Assembly (NCBI GenBank): GCA_035771175.1
Contig: CM069608.1
Location: 29,574,019 to 29,638,018, forward strand
Direction: 5' to 3'
Origin: Paratinospora sagittata
Lineage: Eukaryota; Streptophyta; Magnoliopsida; Ranunculales; Menispermaceae
DNA length: 64,000 nucleotides
This document shows positions 23,101-35,720 of the stretch, one piece after another. The notes beneath the pieces are model-generated. The model was not told the origin of the DNA. It made no database searches and was given only the letters and a program-made list of their open reading frames with translations. Position 1 is the stretch's first letter. Every line of letters begins with the position of its first letter. The position numbers were made by a program, and so were the translations under genes.

Positions 23101-24130
23101 CTATCGCAAACTTCAAGATGGTACATTTATCTACTTGCTTTTATATGTAGATGATATGTTAATTGCATCTAAACGCAAGGTGGAGATCAACAAGCTGAAG
23201 GCTCAATTAAGTTCAGAGTTTGAAATGAAGGATCTTGGAGAGGGCAGAAAAATTCTCGGGATGGAGATAACTCAAGATAGGGCCAAAGGCACAATCTGTT
23301 TGACTCAGACTCAGTATTTGAAGAAAATTCTTCAAATTTTTGGCATTAGCAATGACACAAAACCTGTGAGCACACCATTGGCAACACATTTCAAGCTATG
23401 TTCATCAATGTCACCAAATTCTGAAGATCAGAAGAAGCAAATGGAGAACAATCCATATGGAAATGCAGTTGGTGCCTTGATGTATGCTATGGTGTGTATC
23501 AGACCTGACATTTCACATGTTGTAAGTATGGTAAGTCGTTACATGCACAACCTCAGTAAAGGCCACTGGCAAGCAGTGAAGTGGATTCTACGGTATATTC
23601 ATGGTACTGTGGATATTGGTTTAAAGTTCGAGAGAGATAAGAAAAGTTGTAAGCATCTAGTCGAATATGTGGATTCGGACTATGCTGGAGATCTTGACAA
23701 GCGCAGATTTACTACTGGTTATGTTTTCACTATGGCAGGAGGACCAATGAGTTGGAGATCAACACTACAGTCAACAGTTGCTTTGTCTACTACAGAGGCA
23801 GAGTACATGGCAGTAACGGAAGCTTTCAAGGAAGCAATCTGGCTTCATGGATTGACTAAAGACTTGGGAATTGTGCAGAAGAATGTTGAAGTTTTCTGCG
23901 ACAGCCAGAGTGCCATTTGTTTGGCAAAGAACCAAGTTCATCACAGTCGAACGAAGCATATTGATGTTCGTTTTCATTTTGTTCAAGAAATAGTAGAATA
24001 AGGGAATATTCTTTTGCAAAAGATCAAGACTGCAGATAACCCCGCATATATGCTTACAAAGGTGGTTACAGGGATCAAGTTCCAACATTGTTTGGACTTG
24101 ATCAACATCTCACGAGCTCGGAGTGCCTAA
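20171..24130 (+). pseudogene. Gag-pol polyprotein of copia copy 1, broken
   Basis: Begins MAEEIPTTSRPWQRSS at the same ATG as copy 3. Gag is followed by a CCHC zinc knuckle (CALCHQKGHWKKDC, about 20920-20960), protease (ILDSGCSYHM, about 21057-21090), integrase (WHMRLGH, CEHCILGKQ, HTDVCGP, RSDNGGK, TPQQNGVAER), RT (YVDDMLIAS, about 23143) and RNase H ([29 protein letters not shown]). The end RARSA-stop is at 24130. Breaks: TGA after DDD near 20362, stops in NR*ACG, SP*ALT, VA*KAEE, RK*NLY and YK*DPF, a frameshift around 20450-20550, another after VPGRE near 22980, a stop after EIVE (23999). It cannot make a working polyprotein. Confidence 0.92.
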
Positions 24131-24235
24131 GGGCACTAATGGAGGCAGCAACAATTTTTTGAAGGAAGCTTGCTATATGTAGAGAGATTGCAGGTGTGGA
24201 GGAGCCCTGTTCCACATGAGGTGGAGGTGGAGATT

Positions 24236-24347
24236 TGTGGGAACCAACCCCATGTGGCAGACAAGGAGACAAGTGGGCGGCATGTGGCAGACAAGGAGAC
24301 AATTGGACTGCTGCAAGTGGCGCATTCGGTGCCGTCAGAAAATGGCG
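24236..24347 (+). repeat. Truncated 3' LTR of copia copy 1
   Basis: Starts TGTGGGAACCAACCCC after the polypurine-rich GGTGGAGGTGGAGATT. It carries a local duplication of CATGTGGCAGACAAGGAGAC (24250 and 24281) and stops at the hairpin (...AAAATGGCG), where gypsy LTR sequence begins. About 280 bp of the LTR are missing. Confidence 0.85.
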
Positions 24348-24414
24348 TATATTATATATCTCGATATACGTGTATTTCAATGTATGTATTTAATTAAAAT
24401 TATGGGGTGTTACA

Positions 24415-27400
24415 ATCTCCCCAACTTAAGGAATTTCGTCCTCGAAATTTAAAATCAAGGACTATTCCTCAAGTGATACTCAATCCCAGAAAACTACTCC
24501 CGCATTTTATATTTTCACTCCCATGTTTGCTCTTCTTGATACGTGGTATCCTCCCCAACTTAGAGTTGAGTTCTATCCATAACATATATGGAATCCGAAT
24601 GATCTTTCCTCAACATCAATATATAGAAACTATTCCGGATACTTATCAACTGTGACAGTAGAGCAAATCGGTAAGCCAATATACCTATCCTATCAAGGAT
24701 CTCTAATGGTCCAACAAATCGCGGTGCGAGCTTTCCTTTCATCCCAAATCTCATTTTGGCCTTTCTGTGGTAAGACCCTTAGCAAAACTGAGTCAGCCAC
24801 ACTAAATTTCAAGGCCTATATACCAACCTTGTGTATTTAATACTATCCTCTGGCACCAATAACAATAACTCCACACTTTCAAATCAACAAGTTGGAGATC
24901 TATAAGGCTTATTATCAAACCTTTAGAGTGTCATCATTATGCTATTATAATAGTTGTTTATACACATAAGTTTACACACATAAAATATTCTTTCCAACTT
25001 CCACCAAAATTCAAGTATGTCAGACCCGAGCATGCTCGCAAGCATCAAAGTCACTCTCTCTCAGTCTGTCAACCAGTCTGAGAATACAATATCACACTGA
25101 GAATGAGATGAGTACCAAATCGAGTCTGCATCATATGTTAGATCTTGACAAAATCTTCGGATCTTAATCCGACATGACAAATATCTGAGTACTCCCATCA
25201 AATCTCCCTGTCTCATACATATACAATATGCTCAGTCTATCAGTAGAATTCTGGTGTTCATTGGAAGAATGCGCAGACTTATCAGTCCATCAATGGTCAT
25301 CCAGATGGTATCATATCTACCCATAACCCATAAGATACCATTTGAATCCCATATTCATTTAACACAATCCATATTACCAATTCCATAATCTTCATATTGA
25401 TATCATACTCGTCTCATCATAAATTTTACTCTCTGAATATGAGTATGAATCAGCTAAACATGCATCCGAGCACAAATATCTACACATGGAGTAATAGAGA
25501 GTACACTCATAACTGTAACTCTCATTCACAAACAACCTCCATTGATGGCTCACTAATAGATACTACTCCAGTTTCAGCCTGTTTCTTGCTCAATGCCTCA
25601 GCAACATATTAGCATTTCCCAGGAAAAGAATTCAATGTAAAATCAAATCCTTCGGGAATTCTTGCCACATTTATTACCTCATATTCAGTTTCTTTCTGTT
25701 CAAGTAATTACTTCAGACTCTTAAACTCTGATTATTTCAAAATAACTACCAATAAAGTTTTATTCACTCTCAGGATAGTTATTTTCGTGCACTACCAAAT
25801 ATCTGGAGGTACCAAAAATTAACCATCCTTTTGGATTAATGCAAAATCCAGATCTGAATGTGCTAGTCATCAATCACAATTACTTCCCGGTTCTGAAACT
25901 AGTAATAACATTTAATACTGTGAGAGTACTACCAAATATCTGGAGGTACCAAAAATTAACCATCCTTTTGGATTAATGCAAAATCCAGATCTGGATGTGC
26001 TAGTCATCAATCATAATTACTTCCCGGTTCTAAAACTAGTAATAACATTCAATACTGTGAGAGCTTCCCCATGCACAACGGTCCTCACATTTCATAACAT
26101 TCATCTGGTTTGGTTTCGTGAGTGGAACAGATAGCTTCAAGGATCTTTCCATGCACTTTCTATAACATACAACTAATACCAGAGAACTTCTGCTTTCCAT
26201 CATTAAAATTAGTTTTAACAGGTCTATGATTACTTTGACCTTCCCAGCATCCTTAACGATACTATTTAAACTGGTCATGTGATTCAAAAATTCTCATCTT
26301 AATTATATTCAAAACTCATATTCACCAAGCTTGGCACTCAATCGGTGCTCTCTCAGTGACTATAAGAGAGAATCCCGAGGTGTTATTCATGCTCCTCTCA
26401 TTTCTTGGGACAATTGCATATATCATCATCGAAGACTAGGTAATAATCAAGATATGGTTCATATACCCACTGCATCAATCCTATAAACGTGATTGACACA
26501 TTAATCCAGGTTACGAAAATGTCATAATATCCATATCTTGTTTTAAAATAGTTTGCATTACGTCCTTTTCTCGAATTCTTAACTGGTGATGCCTAGATCT
26601 CAAAATGATCTTAAAGAAAATTTGGCTCCATTTAGTTAATCGAATTCGACCATCTATCCATGGTAAAGGATATTCATTCTTTATTGTTATCCTGCTTAAT
26701 TACTAGTAATTTATACTTAAACATATGTCACTATACCTTCTTTCCATATTATCGCAAATGTTCTCCAAGGTGGCATATCAAGGATAATAAATCTTTTGCT
26801 CATTAACACATTTACCTACACCTTAAATTCGCACAATTTCTCAAGTGCTTGGCATCAGTTTTATATGCTATCAATCTCCTGTCCAGGTGGCAATGTTAAT
26901 AATTCATCAGAGAATACTCCAATATACCAGCTCACCACAGGAATTTTAATCAACTGCATGCCTTATTACCTTACTCTAAATGGCTTTGTACTAGCCATAT
27001 TCTCCATTTCCTCGTCGTCAATAACTATCTTATCTTAGATACAAGATTTTGAGGGTATAAAGTCCTCGAGATTCAAATGAGAATTTCTACTTATTCAACA
27101 TATTACTTCTTTTCAGAGAGAGCATGAGAGGTAGCCAGCCAATCATACCCAACAAAGCATCTAATTTCAACAATGTCATATTCTAAAGTCCATAATTACT
27201 TGATGACCCTCATATTTATTTCACATATTATTTGCTAACCATATCAAGGTAGATTCTTTCTCCTGTAGGCATACTCACAATCAATGATACATTATTATAA
27301 CAGAAGATAATACAATCTGCCTATCATATCACCAGAGATAAAGGACCAGGTAGATCCAACAATACAATCAAAATATACACAATAACAAAATGTTGATTAT

Positions 27401-28828
27401 ACATGTTATCAACGTCTTACCACTCTTTGGATCTGGTCTTGTATTTACTTTAATTTATTCTCTCAAATCTGGTGGTCACATTGATAAAAATTATTGGGGC
27501 ATTCCATTTCGACTAACTGGACATTAACACATCCCGTGTCACTTTTTTTTTATAGATTGATAATAGACAATTATTGGTCGAAATACAATTTACTCAGTCT
27601 GTGACTCTTGCTCAGGCAATGGGAACCTTTCCCATTATTATTGGGTCAGGTACTAACAAGATTAGAGTCACGAATACAGCCATAATCTCAACCTTACTCA
27701 ATGTTTCGCTTATCTTGAAGTTCATATTATTGCCCCAAACATATCCTTACATTACTTATTTCTCTTTTACCTAACACTGGTGTTGATAACTCGGCTTCAA
27801 ACGGCAATGCAAGCTATCTCACTATTGCTGGTGTTAACAATTTCACCACAGCTTTGGCTAACCCGAAAGTTATAGGCTGCCTCACAACTTGCGCCTATAT
27901 AACCCAACAATGATGAAACCTGCCATATAGGATCCCAAAATTTATTCTAGATCTTTATCATTCGCAGAGTATTCATAGTGATCATTCCAAAAATAAACTA
28001 TACCAGTCTATTTAATTCATGTTTGTATTTATGGTTAGGCATGGCACTACATTTGAACAAGATAAACTTTTTCATGCCTTAAATCAATTTCAGCATGATG
28101 ATAGAAGCCCTTATACAATAGCTTCTTTAATTAATCTCATGCCTTAATCGTCTCAAGAGTCCTTAACCAAATTTTCTATCATCTCTTTTCATCAGTTAGC
28201 TTAAACGCTAACGTGTTTTATCGTTTGCAGAGACTTATCATTCTCTAAGATGGTCTCCACTCAGAGTAGCAAATTCTTTACTATGTCTACTATCAGACTG
28301 CCAGTTAAGATAGGAAAATCTCTTCTCCCAAAGGTTTTCATAACTTTCACATATCTTTTCATTTCATCTGGCTTATCATTGAGAGTTTTCTATTTATTTT
28401 CTTTTTACTTCAGTCTCAACTATATCTGTTTTTGCAGAAGTACCCACTCCATTAGCACCCACATCTGGAGCTATCAATGGTTCAAGCCTCTGTCTTTCTC
28501 ACATTACAACTTTGCCACAAGCTAATAAGCTGTGCATTTCGTTGTTGTTGGGTAGTTACTAGTCATATATAAGCTATATAATTTATTATCACTAGATTAC
28601 ATCCAGTTCATTATCTTTCAGCCTTCTGATCCTTTCGTGATCAACAATTTCCATTGTTAATCTTGACTGGTCTTTTCCAAATCTGGAATTCACTGACACA
28701 TGTGATTCTCAGTCAAGATAACATATTGGATAAGCTCAACATAATAGGAATACCCATATGTATACCCCTACAAACAATCATAATATCATAAAGCTTTTAA
28801 TCTTTTTAAGAATTTTAAACTTAGGCTC
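24415..28828 (-). pseudogene. Gypsy 2 gag-pol remnants
   Basis: Best preserved at the pol end: on the - strand 24754-24560 reads MRFGMKGKLAPRFVGPLEIL, then DRIGILAYRFAL and later FYILMLRK, the integrase C-terminal block of plant Ty3/gypsy elements. Farther upstream only patches of RT/RNase H character remain, in the same order as in gypsy 1 (for example the + strand TCATCAATGGT(T/C)ATCCA stretch at about 10632 and 25289). Stops are dense. A 137-bp tandem duplication lies inside (25791-26064). No intact product. Confidence 0.75.
25791..26064. repeat. 137-bp tandem duplication
   Basis: 25791-25927 and 25928-26064 are nearly identical (ACTACCAAATATCTGGAGG at the start of each), with only a few differences. 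Gypsy 1 has a single copy at the corresponding place, so the duplication arose in this element. Confidence 0.88.
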
Positions 28829-28840
28829 TGATACCAATAT

Positions 28841-30938
28841 TGTCACGACGCCCCTGACGTAGGCTGACGTCATGACCGACACAGTGTACTATACACTATA
28901 CATACCCATATACAGTATATAATACACTGTCAGCCTTCACGCAGTCTCACAATCCTTCCCAACATTTACAGAAAATTTTTTCCTAATATACCACAAATCA
29001 AATCCAATATAGATCTCTATAATCATTCCATTCATTCACACATCACATTTTCATTTCATCATCCAATATATTAAGCTATATATATGCCCACACATCCCAT
29101 CTAGATGATATTACACATATATATAATGTGTGATAAGTATACATATCAAACTAACAATATAAGCTATTTCCTCTAAGCGTACATACACATACCAGACGAA
29201 GGCTCACGTGATTATCACTCACGGAGTTTCCTTTTCCCTTCGACTCAATACCTGAAATATTTGAGGAAATGGGGTAAGCAAACAACAGCTCAGTGAATAT
29301 AGTTCTTGAGATGGAAATTAAATACATTTAGAGAAATATGACATTTAAAATCATTTCAAACACTTATTCAACACATGCATCTTTCAACGAATATATTATA
29401 CATGTCAACAACATAAATTGCATGAGTTTTCAATAACACAATACACAATCTCCCTCCTCCGCAAGGCAAGAGAGCGAGTCTAACCCTTGTATGGCCGTTA
29501 CAAGGTAGCCACAACCTCTCATTACCTAATTCACAGTCATTTCAAGGATCGCAACCCTTGTTATGACAGACCTACTGACAATGAGGACTCGCAAAACCTC
29601 ATCCGGGTCTAATTCCTAACGAAATGACATCATTACAAACTCCAATTGCTAAAAATCAGTTTGCATGATCCATAAAACTCAATGCATTATATATAACTAT
29701 CACATGCATACAATCAAACATTTTATATGCGTACAATGTCATACAAGAACCAAATCAAGAAAACTATACTCACAGTACAACACGTTCAACTTAAACCCAA
29801 TCATCGTCGCTTTCGAGTCCAGCTCCAAGTTAAATCCAACTAATTTAACCTGTCACAATCACTCCATAATTCAATTTCATGTATTCATATCTATTTACAT
29901 CTTTAATTTCTCAACTCACTTCAAATCACGAATAATAAATTCATTTAGGACTCATAAGCAGTTGAAGAAACTACTATATCGTTTCTGTGGTCAATCTAGA
30001 GATTTCCACAAGAAAGAACAGTGAAAATAGATTTCCAAATCCTATTTTCACGACAACATATACTTAGTTACTAAAACTATCAAATCATATCCAAAAATCA
30101 CAATCTTAGCATCGAAACGTCCGGAATTCAGTTCTCTACGATTCTATAATTTCTAATCACTGTTTACAGTACTATTAACATCACTGTTCATTGTTCACAT
30201 CACTGTCACTGTTCACATCACTGTTCATAGTACTATTCGTTATTATTCATTCAAAACATGTACATTGTATTAAAATTGTCAAACGGTCTCCAAAACTCCT
30301 CAAATAGAATCTAACCACATATTCAGGGTCCCTATCGTCTAAAGAGTATTTTTCTACCTTTCTAGCGGATTTTCATTCACATTGGGTTAAAACCTCAATT
30401 TCTGAAAACATCGTAAAACAGCTCTAACAGTCAAAATTACTCCGCTAGAATCGTTACATCTAGCTTAGATAGTAATTTCACGAAGAAATAGAGTGGAAAT
30501 CACTTACCGCGGGTCCGAATTTGACGCGAATCCTGCGTTTCTCTTTTTCTTCTTCTCCTTCTTCTCTCTGCCTGTTCTTCCCTTTCTCTCGGTTCAGCAA
30601 CGTGGTTTGTTTTTTTTTTTCTTTTTTGTATTACATACGAGTATTGTTCACGGTACTGTTCGGTGAACAGTATCCGCAAATGAACAGGAACTTTATTTAT
30701 CTTTTTTCTTCTTCGATACACTCCATCCACATATTTAAGTAACCAACCTCATAATTTAAATCAACTCCAATGTTTAACTTGTAAGCACCCATATAAGATG
30801 ATCTCATAGGTATCATCTTCTTTCTGTACTCATCATACACACGTATATTGGGCTTCTACGTAAAAAATACGTGTATTATATATCTCGATATATGTGTATT
30901 TCAACGTATGTATTTAATTAAAATTACGGGGTGTTACA
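28841..30938 (-). repeat. 5' LTR of gypsy 2
   Basis: 2098 bp from TGTCACGACGCCCC to GGGGTGTTACA (+ strand reading). It contains a cluster of CTGTTCACATCA-type repeats at about 30170-30240 and again CTGTTCACGGT at about 30643-30670, and a pyrimidine-rich stretch 30540-30630. Frames in the pyrimidine-rich stretch are low complexity and not counted as genes. Confidence 0.85.
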
Positions 30939-30977
30939 TAATGAATGTTAATTATATCCAAATTTATGTGTGGAACC

Positions 30978-31647
30978 TAGGGGTATTAGTGGATTAGTTC
31001 AAATCGCGGAACCGAACCAAACCTGTGTGTTCGGTTCAATTCAATTTAATTTTTTACCTTAATCGATTTGGACATTTTAAAAACCGATCGATTCGGCTCG
31101 ATTTGCTGATTAAGTCTAAAAAACCAATCCTAAACCGAACTGATGTAAGGGTAAAATTCTAAAATTATATTAACCCTAACCCTTCTTTTATTATTTTCTC
31201 TCCTATTCTTCATTTCTTCACCTAAGCTAAACTTGATTTAGAATTGATTTTAGGAAGGATGTTTGCAATTAAACTTTGATAGTTTTTGTTGTACTTTATT
31301 TAATCTTATTTAGGAAATGAGATGTAGATTGATTATTTTTTTATCTTTATAATAAAGAATGATACTATTATTACATGTATGTTAGACTATAAATATTTTA
31401 ATGTGAATTTTTAACTTTTAAATTTTTATTTGATGTTGTTATTATACTATATAAAAAAATTATTTGATAAAAAAATACATTTTTACAGATTAAAAAAATG
31501 AAATCGACCAATCAATATCGAATTGAATCAGTTCAATTTAGGGGTTAAGATCGGCTCTATTTAGATTTGGCAAAATTCAAACCAACGTCCATGGATTTGA
31601 TTTATGATTTAGGGTCTAAATCTATCCAAATATCCATAACACTGCTA
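30978..31647. mobile_element. hAT-like non-autonomous DNA element
   Basis: 670 bp between two perfect 8-bp copies of gtggaacc (30970-30977 and 31648-31655), the duplication length of hAT elements. The ends are imperfect inverted repeats: TAGGGGTATTAGTGGAT on the left and TAGCAGTGTTATGGAT on the right strand. Internal sequence near both ends is also inversely related (CGGTTCAATTCAATTT against AATTGAATCAGTTC). There is no transposase frame, so it would need one from elsewhere. Confidence 0.78.
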
Positions 31648-31655
31648 GTGGAACC

Positions 31656-32449
31656 CACTACAGCTTTGTATTTTTCAGAAATTGGATCTGCTTGCAATCA
31701 CGTGGTCCCTCGACCGCACATGCTTAAAAAGGTTATGTGATGGCGACGAATGATTCAGTTACAGAGAAAAGGATATGTATTAGATAGAAAGACTGTAAAG
31801 CCCAAACCAAATCCACAAAATTGCACGTCATGCCCTTAGATTGTGAATTACTTGTGAAGTACTGAATTCAAATTAGCAATTCTAAAAGACTATAAAGCCC
31901 AAACCAATTCCACGAAATTACATATTCCGTATTGCACGTTTAAATGACAGTTTTGCCCTTCATTTATTAATGTTCAAATTTAAACACATTGTGGATGAAG
32001 CTCTAGATTTGAATATACCCACAACTTAACTCAATTACCGTAACTTCTCTTTTTTTCTTTTCTTTTTTTTTATTATATAGAGTTTGCTTAATGAATTTTT
32101 TTTTTTTAACTTTGCTCCATTAAGGACTAAGTGGACTTTTAAATTCCAAGAAGTAAGATCATTCTTAATTATTATGCCCACACTTTAGAAACTTTTTTTA
32201 GCATCTATGATTATTGTAGATTGTTAATATGTTATTTTTCTTAATTAGAGCATATAAAGGTTTTTGTTAAACGTATCTTAATCACCTTAATCAATTTTTT
32301 TGTATTTTATTTTAAATTAAGATTACTCCTACCCTTTTTCAAATATATATATATTATCTTTTAATGTTTTATCATGGATATCTTAACACACACATTTTCA
32401 TTATGATTGATTTATTCTCTATTTTTTTTTAATTAGAGCATATATGGAC
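31656..32449. other. Intergenic, nothing recognised
   Basis: AT-rich with runs of T (32040-32110). A short segment around AAGCCCAAACCAA(A/T)TCCAC occurs twice (31798 and 31895). No gene or element ends seen. Confidence 0.5.
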
Positions 32450-33720
32450 CACGTTAAGACAACTTCCAAGTTCTAACCACATCTAGATGTTGACAAGTGC
32501 TCATTTCATCTAAAATTTGAGTGCATGATTAATGTTGAACATCACTTCTTCTCCATAAACTCAAAAGGTCAACTTGCCACATTGGAAATCAATCGACGCC
32601 CTTCCGGTTGCCAAGAAAGGTCTCCCAAGAATCAATGAGATCTCATGATCCCTTTTCATGTCCAAGACTACAAAATTGACGGAAAATATGAACTTATTTT
32701 CCTAAAAGCAGAAAGAGACGTTAGATTTATGCTAGGTCTTCTATCACATAGTGCTTTATAAAAAAATCAAAATTAAAAGACATTCTAATAGTACAAGGGA
32801 TAGTAAAATTCTCTGAATCTTTTAATTTTGAGGCAATTTCTTTCGGAGAATTGCACTGCATTCTTCCATGAACTTCATTGTTTCAAAGTCCTCCAACCTT
32901 CTCTTCTTTGACGTGACATCTTTCATGGACTTAACATAATTAGACATTTGCTCCAAGGCATTTGCAAAAGAAATATTAATGTGAACTTCTTAAAGATTTT
33001 TAAGAATTTAGCAAATTGAGCGTCTAGCTTTTTCTTTTAACATCTTTGAGAATAAAGGATAGAAGTTTTAAGAGATGAAAGGTTTTCAAGAAAAGATATA
33101 GACTTAGACTTCTCGGCCTTCCTTGTCAATTTTGCTTCAATCTCCTTATCTTTATCATGTTCTTCCCTTTGGCCATTAATTGTTGGTTTGAAAGTGAGAA
33201 TGTTGTTGTCTTGTGGCTTTTCTCTCTCAAATTCTTTTTCACTCCATTCCTTAATTAGGATTCACTTTCATGTGGCGCCAAAAAGACACATTTTGATGGG
33301 ATTGATAAATGATGCAAGTTGCCCAATTTGAACCTTAAGAAACTTCATTGTTGCTCTCATGTTGCCCATGTGGGTCTCGATGTTATCAAGCCTTGATTCA
33401 TTCTTGTTAAGTTTTACTCAGTCTTCACAACAAAGGAACTCAAAAGATCTTTTAAAGAAGGTGTTTATCTCATTTACTAGATTGTTAAAGCTTTGAGGAG
33501 GTTGTCAAATACTCCTTGTATTACCATATGAACAGTTCTCATGATTTCAAATTCCCAGATAGTATTGATTAGGTAACACATTACCATGATAATTATAATT
33601 TCAATTGTTCATAAATTGCACTTGCTCTTGATCATTTTCTACTCCCTGGAATGTCATATTTGCAGCTACAGCATATTCAATAGTTGGGGAAACTCCTTTA
33701 AGTGGTTAAAGCTACAACTT
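32450..33720 (-). pseudogene. Ty3/gypsy gag-protease relic (Athila-like)
   Basis: On the - strand, patches read in order: NMTFQGVENDQEQVQFMNN (about 33665-33610); a stretch with THMGNMRATMKFLKVQIGQL (about 33385-33325); KFLKIFKEVHINISFANALEQ (about 33005-32945), then KSMKDVTSKKRRLEDFETM and EECSAIL; and FVVLDMKRDHEISLILGRPF with LATGRASIDFQ (about 32680-32590). This is the gag-to-aspartic-protease part of plant gypsy elements of the Athila/Tat group. The catalytic region between EECSAIL and FVVLD is garbled and partly deleted. No LTRs were found around it. Confidence 0.78.
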
Positions 33721-34859
33721 GATTTGAGCTATATAATGGTATGATTTTGGTATCTTGATCACTCTAGACAAATATATTAACCTACTTATGTACTTGACAT
33801 CACAAAAATATAATAGTTCTCAAAGAATCCTAAAAATCACAACTAGACGAACAAAATTTCGTAGAGAAAAACAAAATGTTCAGGTGTAAGATATTCTTAT
33901 TTATAGTGCTAATAAAACCTTCCTTGAGCAAGAGTATCTATTTACGTTGGAACTTATTAGAATGACTTAGCTTCTTTTTGGAGTCTTTTTCCATATTAAT
34001 TGAAGTTCTTCCACATGAGGTCACTTTGATTGATTGATGATATGTTAGTGATTTAGATTGATATAGGAAACTTCTATTGATTTAAGGTATCTCATATTTC
34101 AAATTTTTTTGACATTTTCAATGATGTGACAGCCAAACTTTATTATATATTGTTGAAGGATTCTTAACTCAAACCCTAATTTTAATCTATTTTGACTAGT
34201 TTCATAGAAACTTGTTCAACAAACAAAAGCCTAAGAGATTGAAGTTAAAAACTGAGTTGGGATCAGATATGATAAAATAGAAAACCTAGCTAGTATATAT
34301 ATATAATTTATTTATTCGAGGACAATAGTCTTTTATATTTTATATCTACATATTATATATGTTTTACTTCATACACGTTTATATAATACTATAATGATAA
34401 GAATGCATGCTATTAAAATCTAAGTAAATTTGAAATTAAATTAAGCACCAAAACAAATAATTAACATTAGGGAATTTAAAATTGAGCTAAGTCTCAACTC
34501 AAGTAAGCTTTTTTTTCTTTTTTTTTAACTATACAAAGTCGGCTACATGAATGTACTTCTTCGAACATGCTTTTATCAATATTTAAATTACAAGTAATTA
34601 TGTCTTTTTTAATTAATTCTATATCGATCGGTCCCAAATTCGGATAAAAGATGAGGGTTACGTTAGGTAGTTGACAACCACTTTAAAACTTTATCAGATC
34701 AATTATTATAACATAAATCTATAAAATCAAACTATTAATTGAGTTAAGCACATCTTCCTTAATTATTTTTGTAGATATTATTTTAAGTCTTTTAAGATTG
34801 GTAAATACATATATGAGTGTTAGTACAAGATTTGACCAACACTAAACAATAATAAATTG
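33721..34859. other. Intergenic, nothing recognised
   Basis: AT-rich sequence, with (TA)n-like stretches near 34300. It may hold further decayed transposon sequence, but no domain, end or repeat could be assigned. Confidence 0.45.
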
Positions 34860-35720
34860 GAGGGGATGTGCTCAGCTGGAACTTGTCAAGTTATTTGTTC
34901 GTCTGTTGTATTCCTGCGTAATTTATAGTGTCTGGTGATGCATATAAGGATATGTTGTACCAAGTGTCTTATTTAGACATCTAATATTACCTTCACAGTG
35001 TGAGCAATTTTCAATAAAATCAATTAAACTAGTCTCCAGGCTAAGAGGTGGAATCACAATGGACCCGCTTAAATACCAAGTCTTTTAGAGCAGCAAGTTG
35101 CATCTCGTTCACTATTTAAAGTTACTAAAGACAAGATTGAGTCTGGCTAATTAAATTAATTGCTGATTCAGCAAAGTAATAATATAATACATTGATTCCT
35201 TGACAAGGTACACACATGAATAGTACTATAATATAAATAGTTGATGTACATCGTCACATAAATAGTAATGTATACATAAATAGTATCGTACAAGTGAATA
35301 GTACCATATATGTGAATAGTGTCATATATTAAATGGTGTCGTACACGTAAATAGTGTTGTACACGGGAGTGTATTGTATCTCAAGAAAGACTTCTCTGAA
35401 GTGGAAGATCAACCATGGCCGCAACCATAGATCATACCAAGAATTACTTAGAGGTTTTGACACCAATTTACGTATGCAGTATTACAAAGCAACATATAAG
35501 AATAATAACAATAAGATAAAGACAAAGAAATTTTACGGGTTCGGTTCTGAAACCTATGTCCACGTGCAGAATGTAGAAAACTTCACTATGAATTGTAGAT
35601 TACAACTCTATTCAAGAAAAGAACAATGAGTTTTTTTTCTCTTACCTAGAGAAAACTCTTATGAAATCTTAGAAATAATTTTGATCACTTACATCTGAGT
35701 GAATTGAATTAAAATCTGAG
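34860..35720 (-). repeat. Fragment of the gypsy LTR family seen at 1488-2717
   Basis: Blocks match the solo LTR: GTGTCTGGTGAT (34930; 2058), CTTAAATACCAAGTC (35070; 2194 similar), CACTATTTAAAGTTA (35111; 2235) and GACAAGA(T/C)T(G/A)AGTCTGG (35132; 2256). The ends TG...CA could not be placed, so it is a truncated copy. An array of about 18-bp repeats (35218-35370) is inserted in, or grown from, it. Confidence 0.65.
35218..35370. repeat. Tandem repeat of about 18 bp (TAAATAGTRTYGTACAYG)
   Basis: Eight diverged units with the core AATAGT.. and a GTAC or CATA second half, for example TAAATAGTATCGTACAAG, TGAATAGTACCATATATG, TAAATGGTGTCGTACACG. It resembles the TGAACAGTA-type repeats of the gypsy 2 LTR read on the other strand. 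Confidence 0.75.

Larger units (their letters stand above)
19110..24347 (+). mobile_element. Ty1/copia element, Tork/Tnt1-like (copy 1), 3' truncated
   Basis: 5' LTR, primer-binding site, leader, a broken gag-pol and 112 bp of the 3' LTR. It is inserted in the LINE RNase H region after caaag. The matching right-hand duplication is lost, because the 3' LTR is cut at 24347 and fused to gypsy 2. Its coding part is closely similar to copies 2 (40539-46188) and 3 (49094-54489). Confidence 0.9.
24348..30938 (-). mobile_element. Ty3/gypsy retrotransposon (gypsy 2), 3' LTR truncated
   Basis: - strand element: 5' LTR 28841-30938, primer-binding site (gctctgataccaa on the + strand at 28825-28837), decayed coding region 24415-28828, polypurine tract ttggggagat just before the 3' LTR, and only the first 67 bp of that LTR (24348-24414). 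These 67 bp match 30872-30938 almost base for base. No target duplication can be checked, because the left end is deleted; the right flank begins taatg. Confidence 0.85.

Noticed and set aside
23771..24088. Antisense frames of about 105 codons opposite RNase H in all three copia copies (also 41144-41461, 53751-54068)
   Set aside because: They recur only because the sense protein is conserved; the changes follow the sense reading frame.
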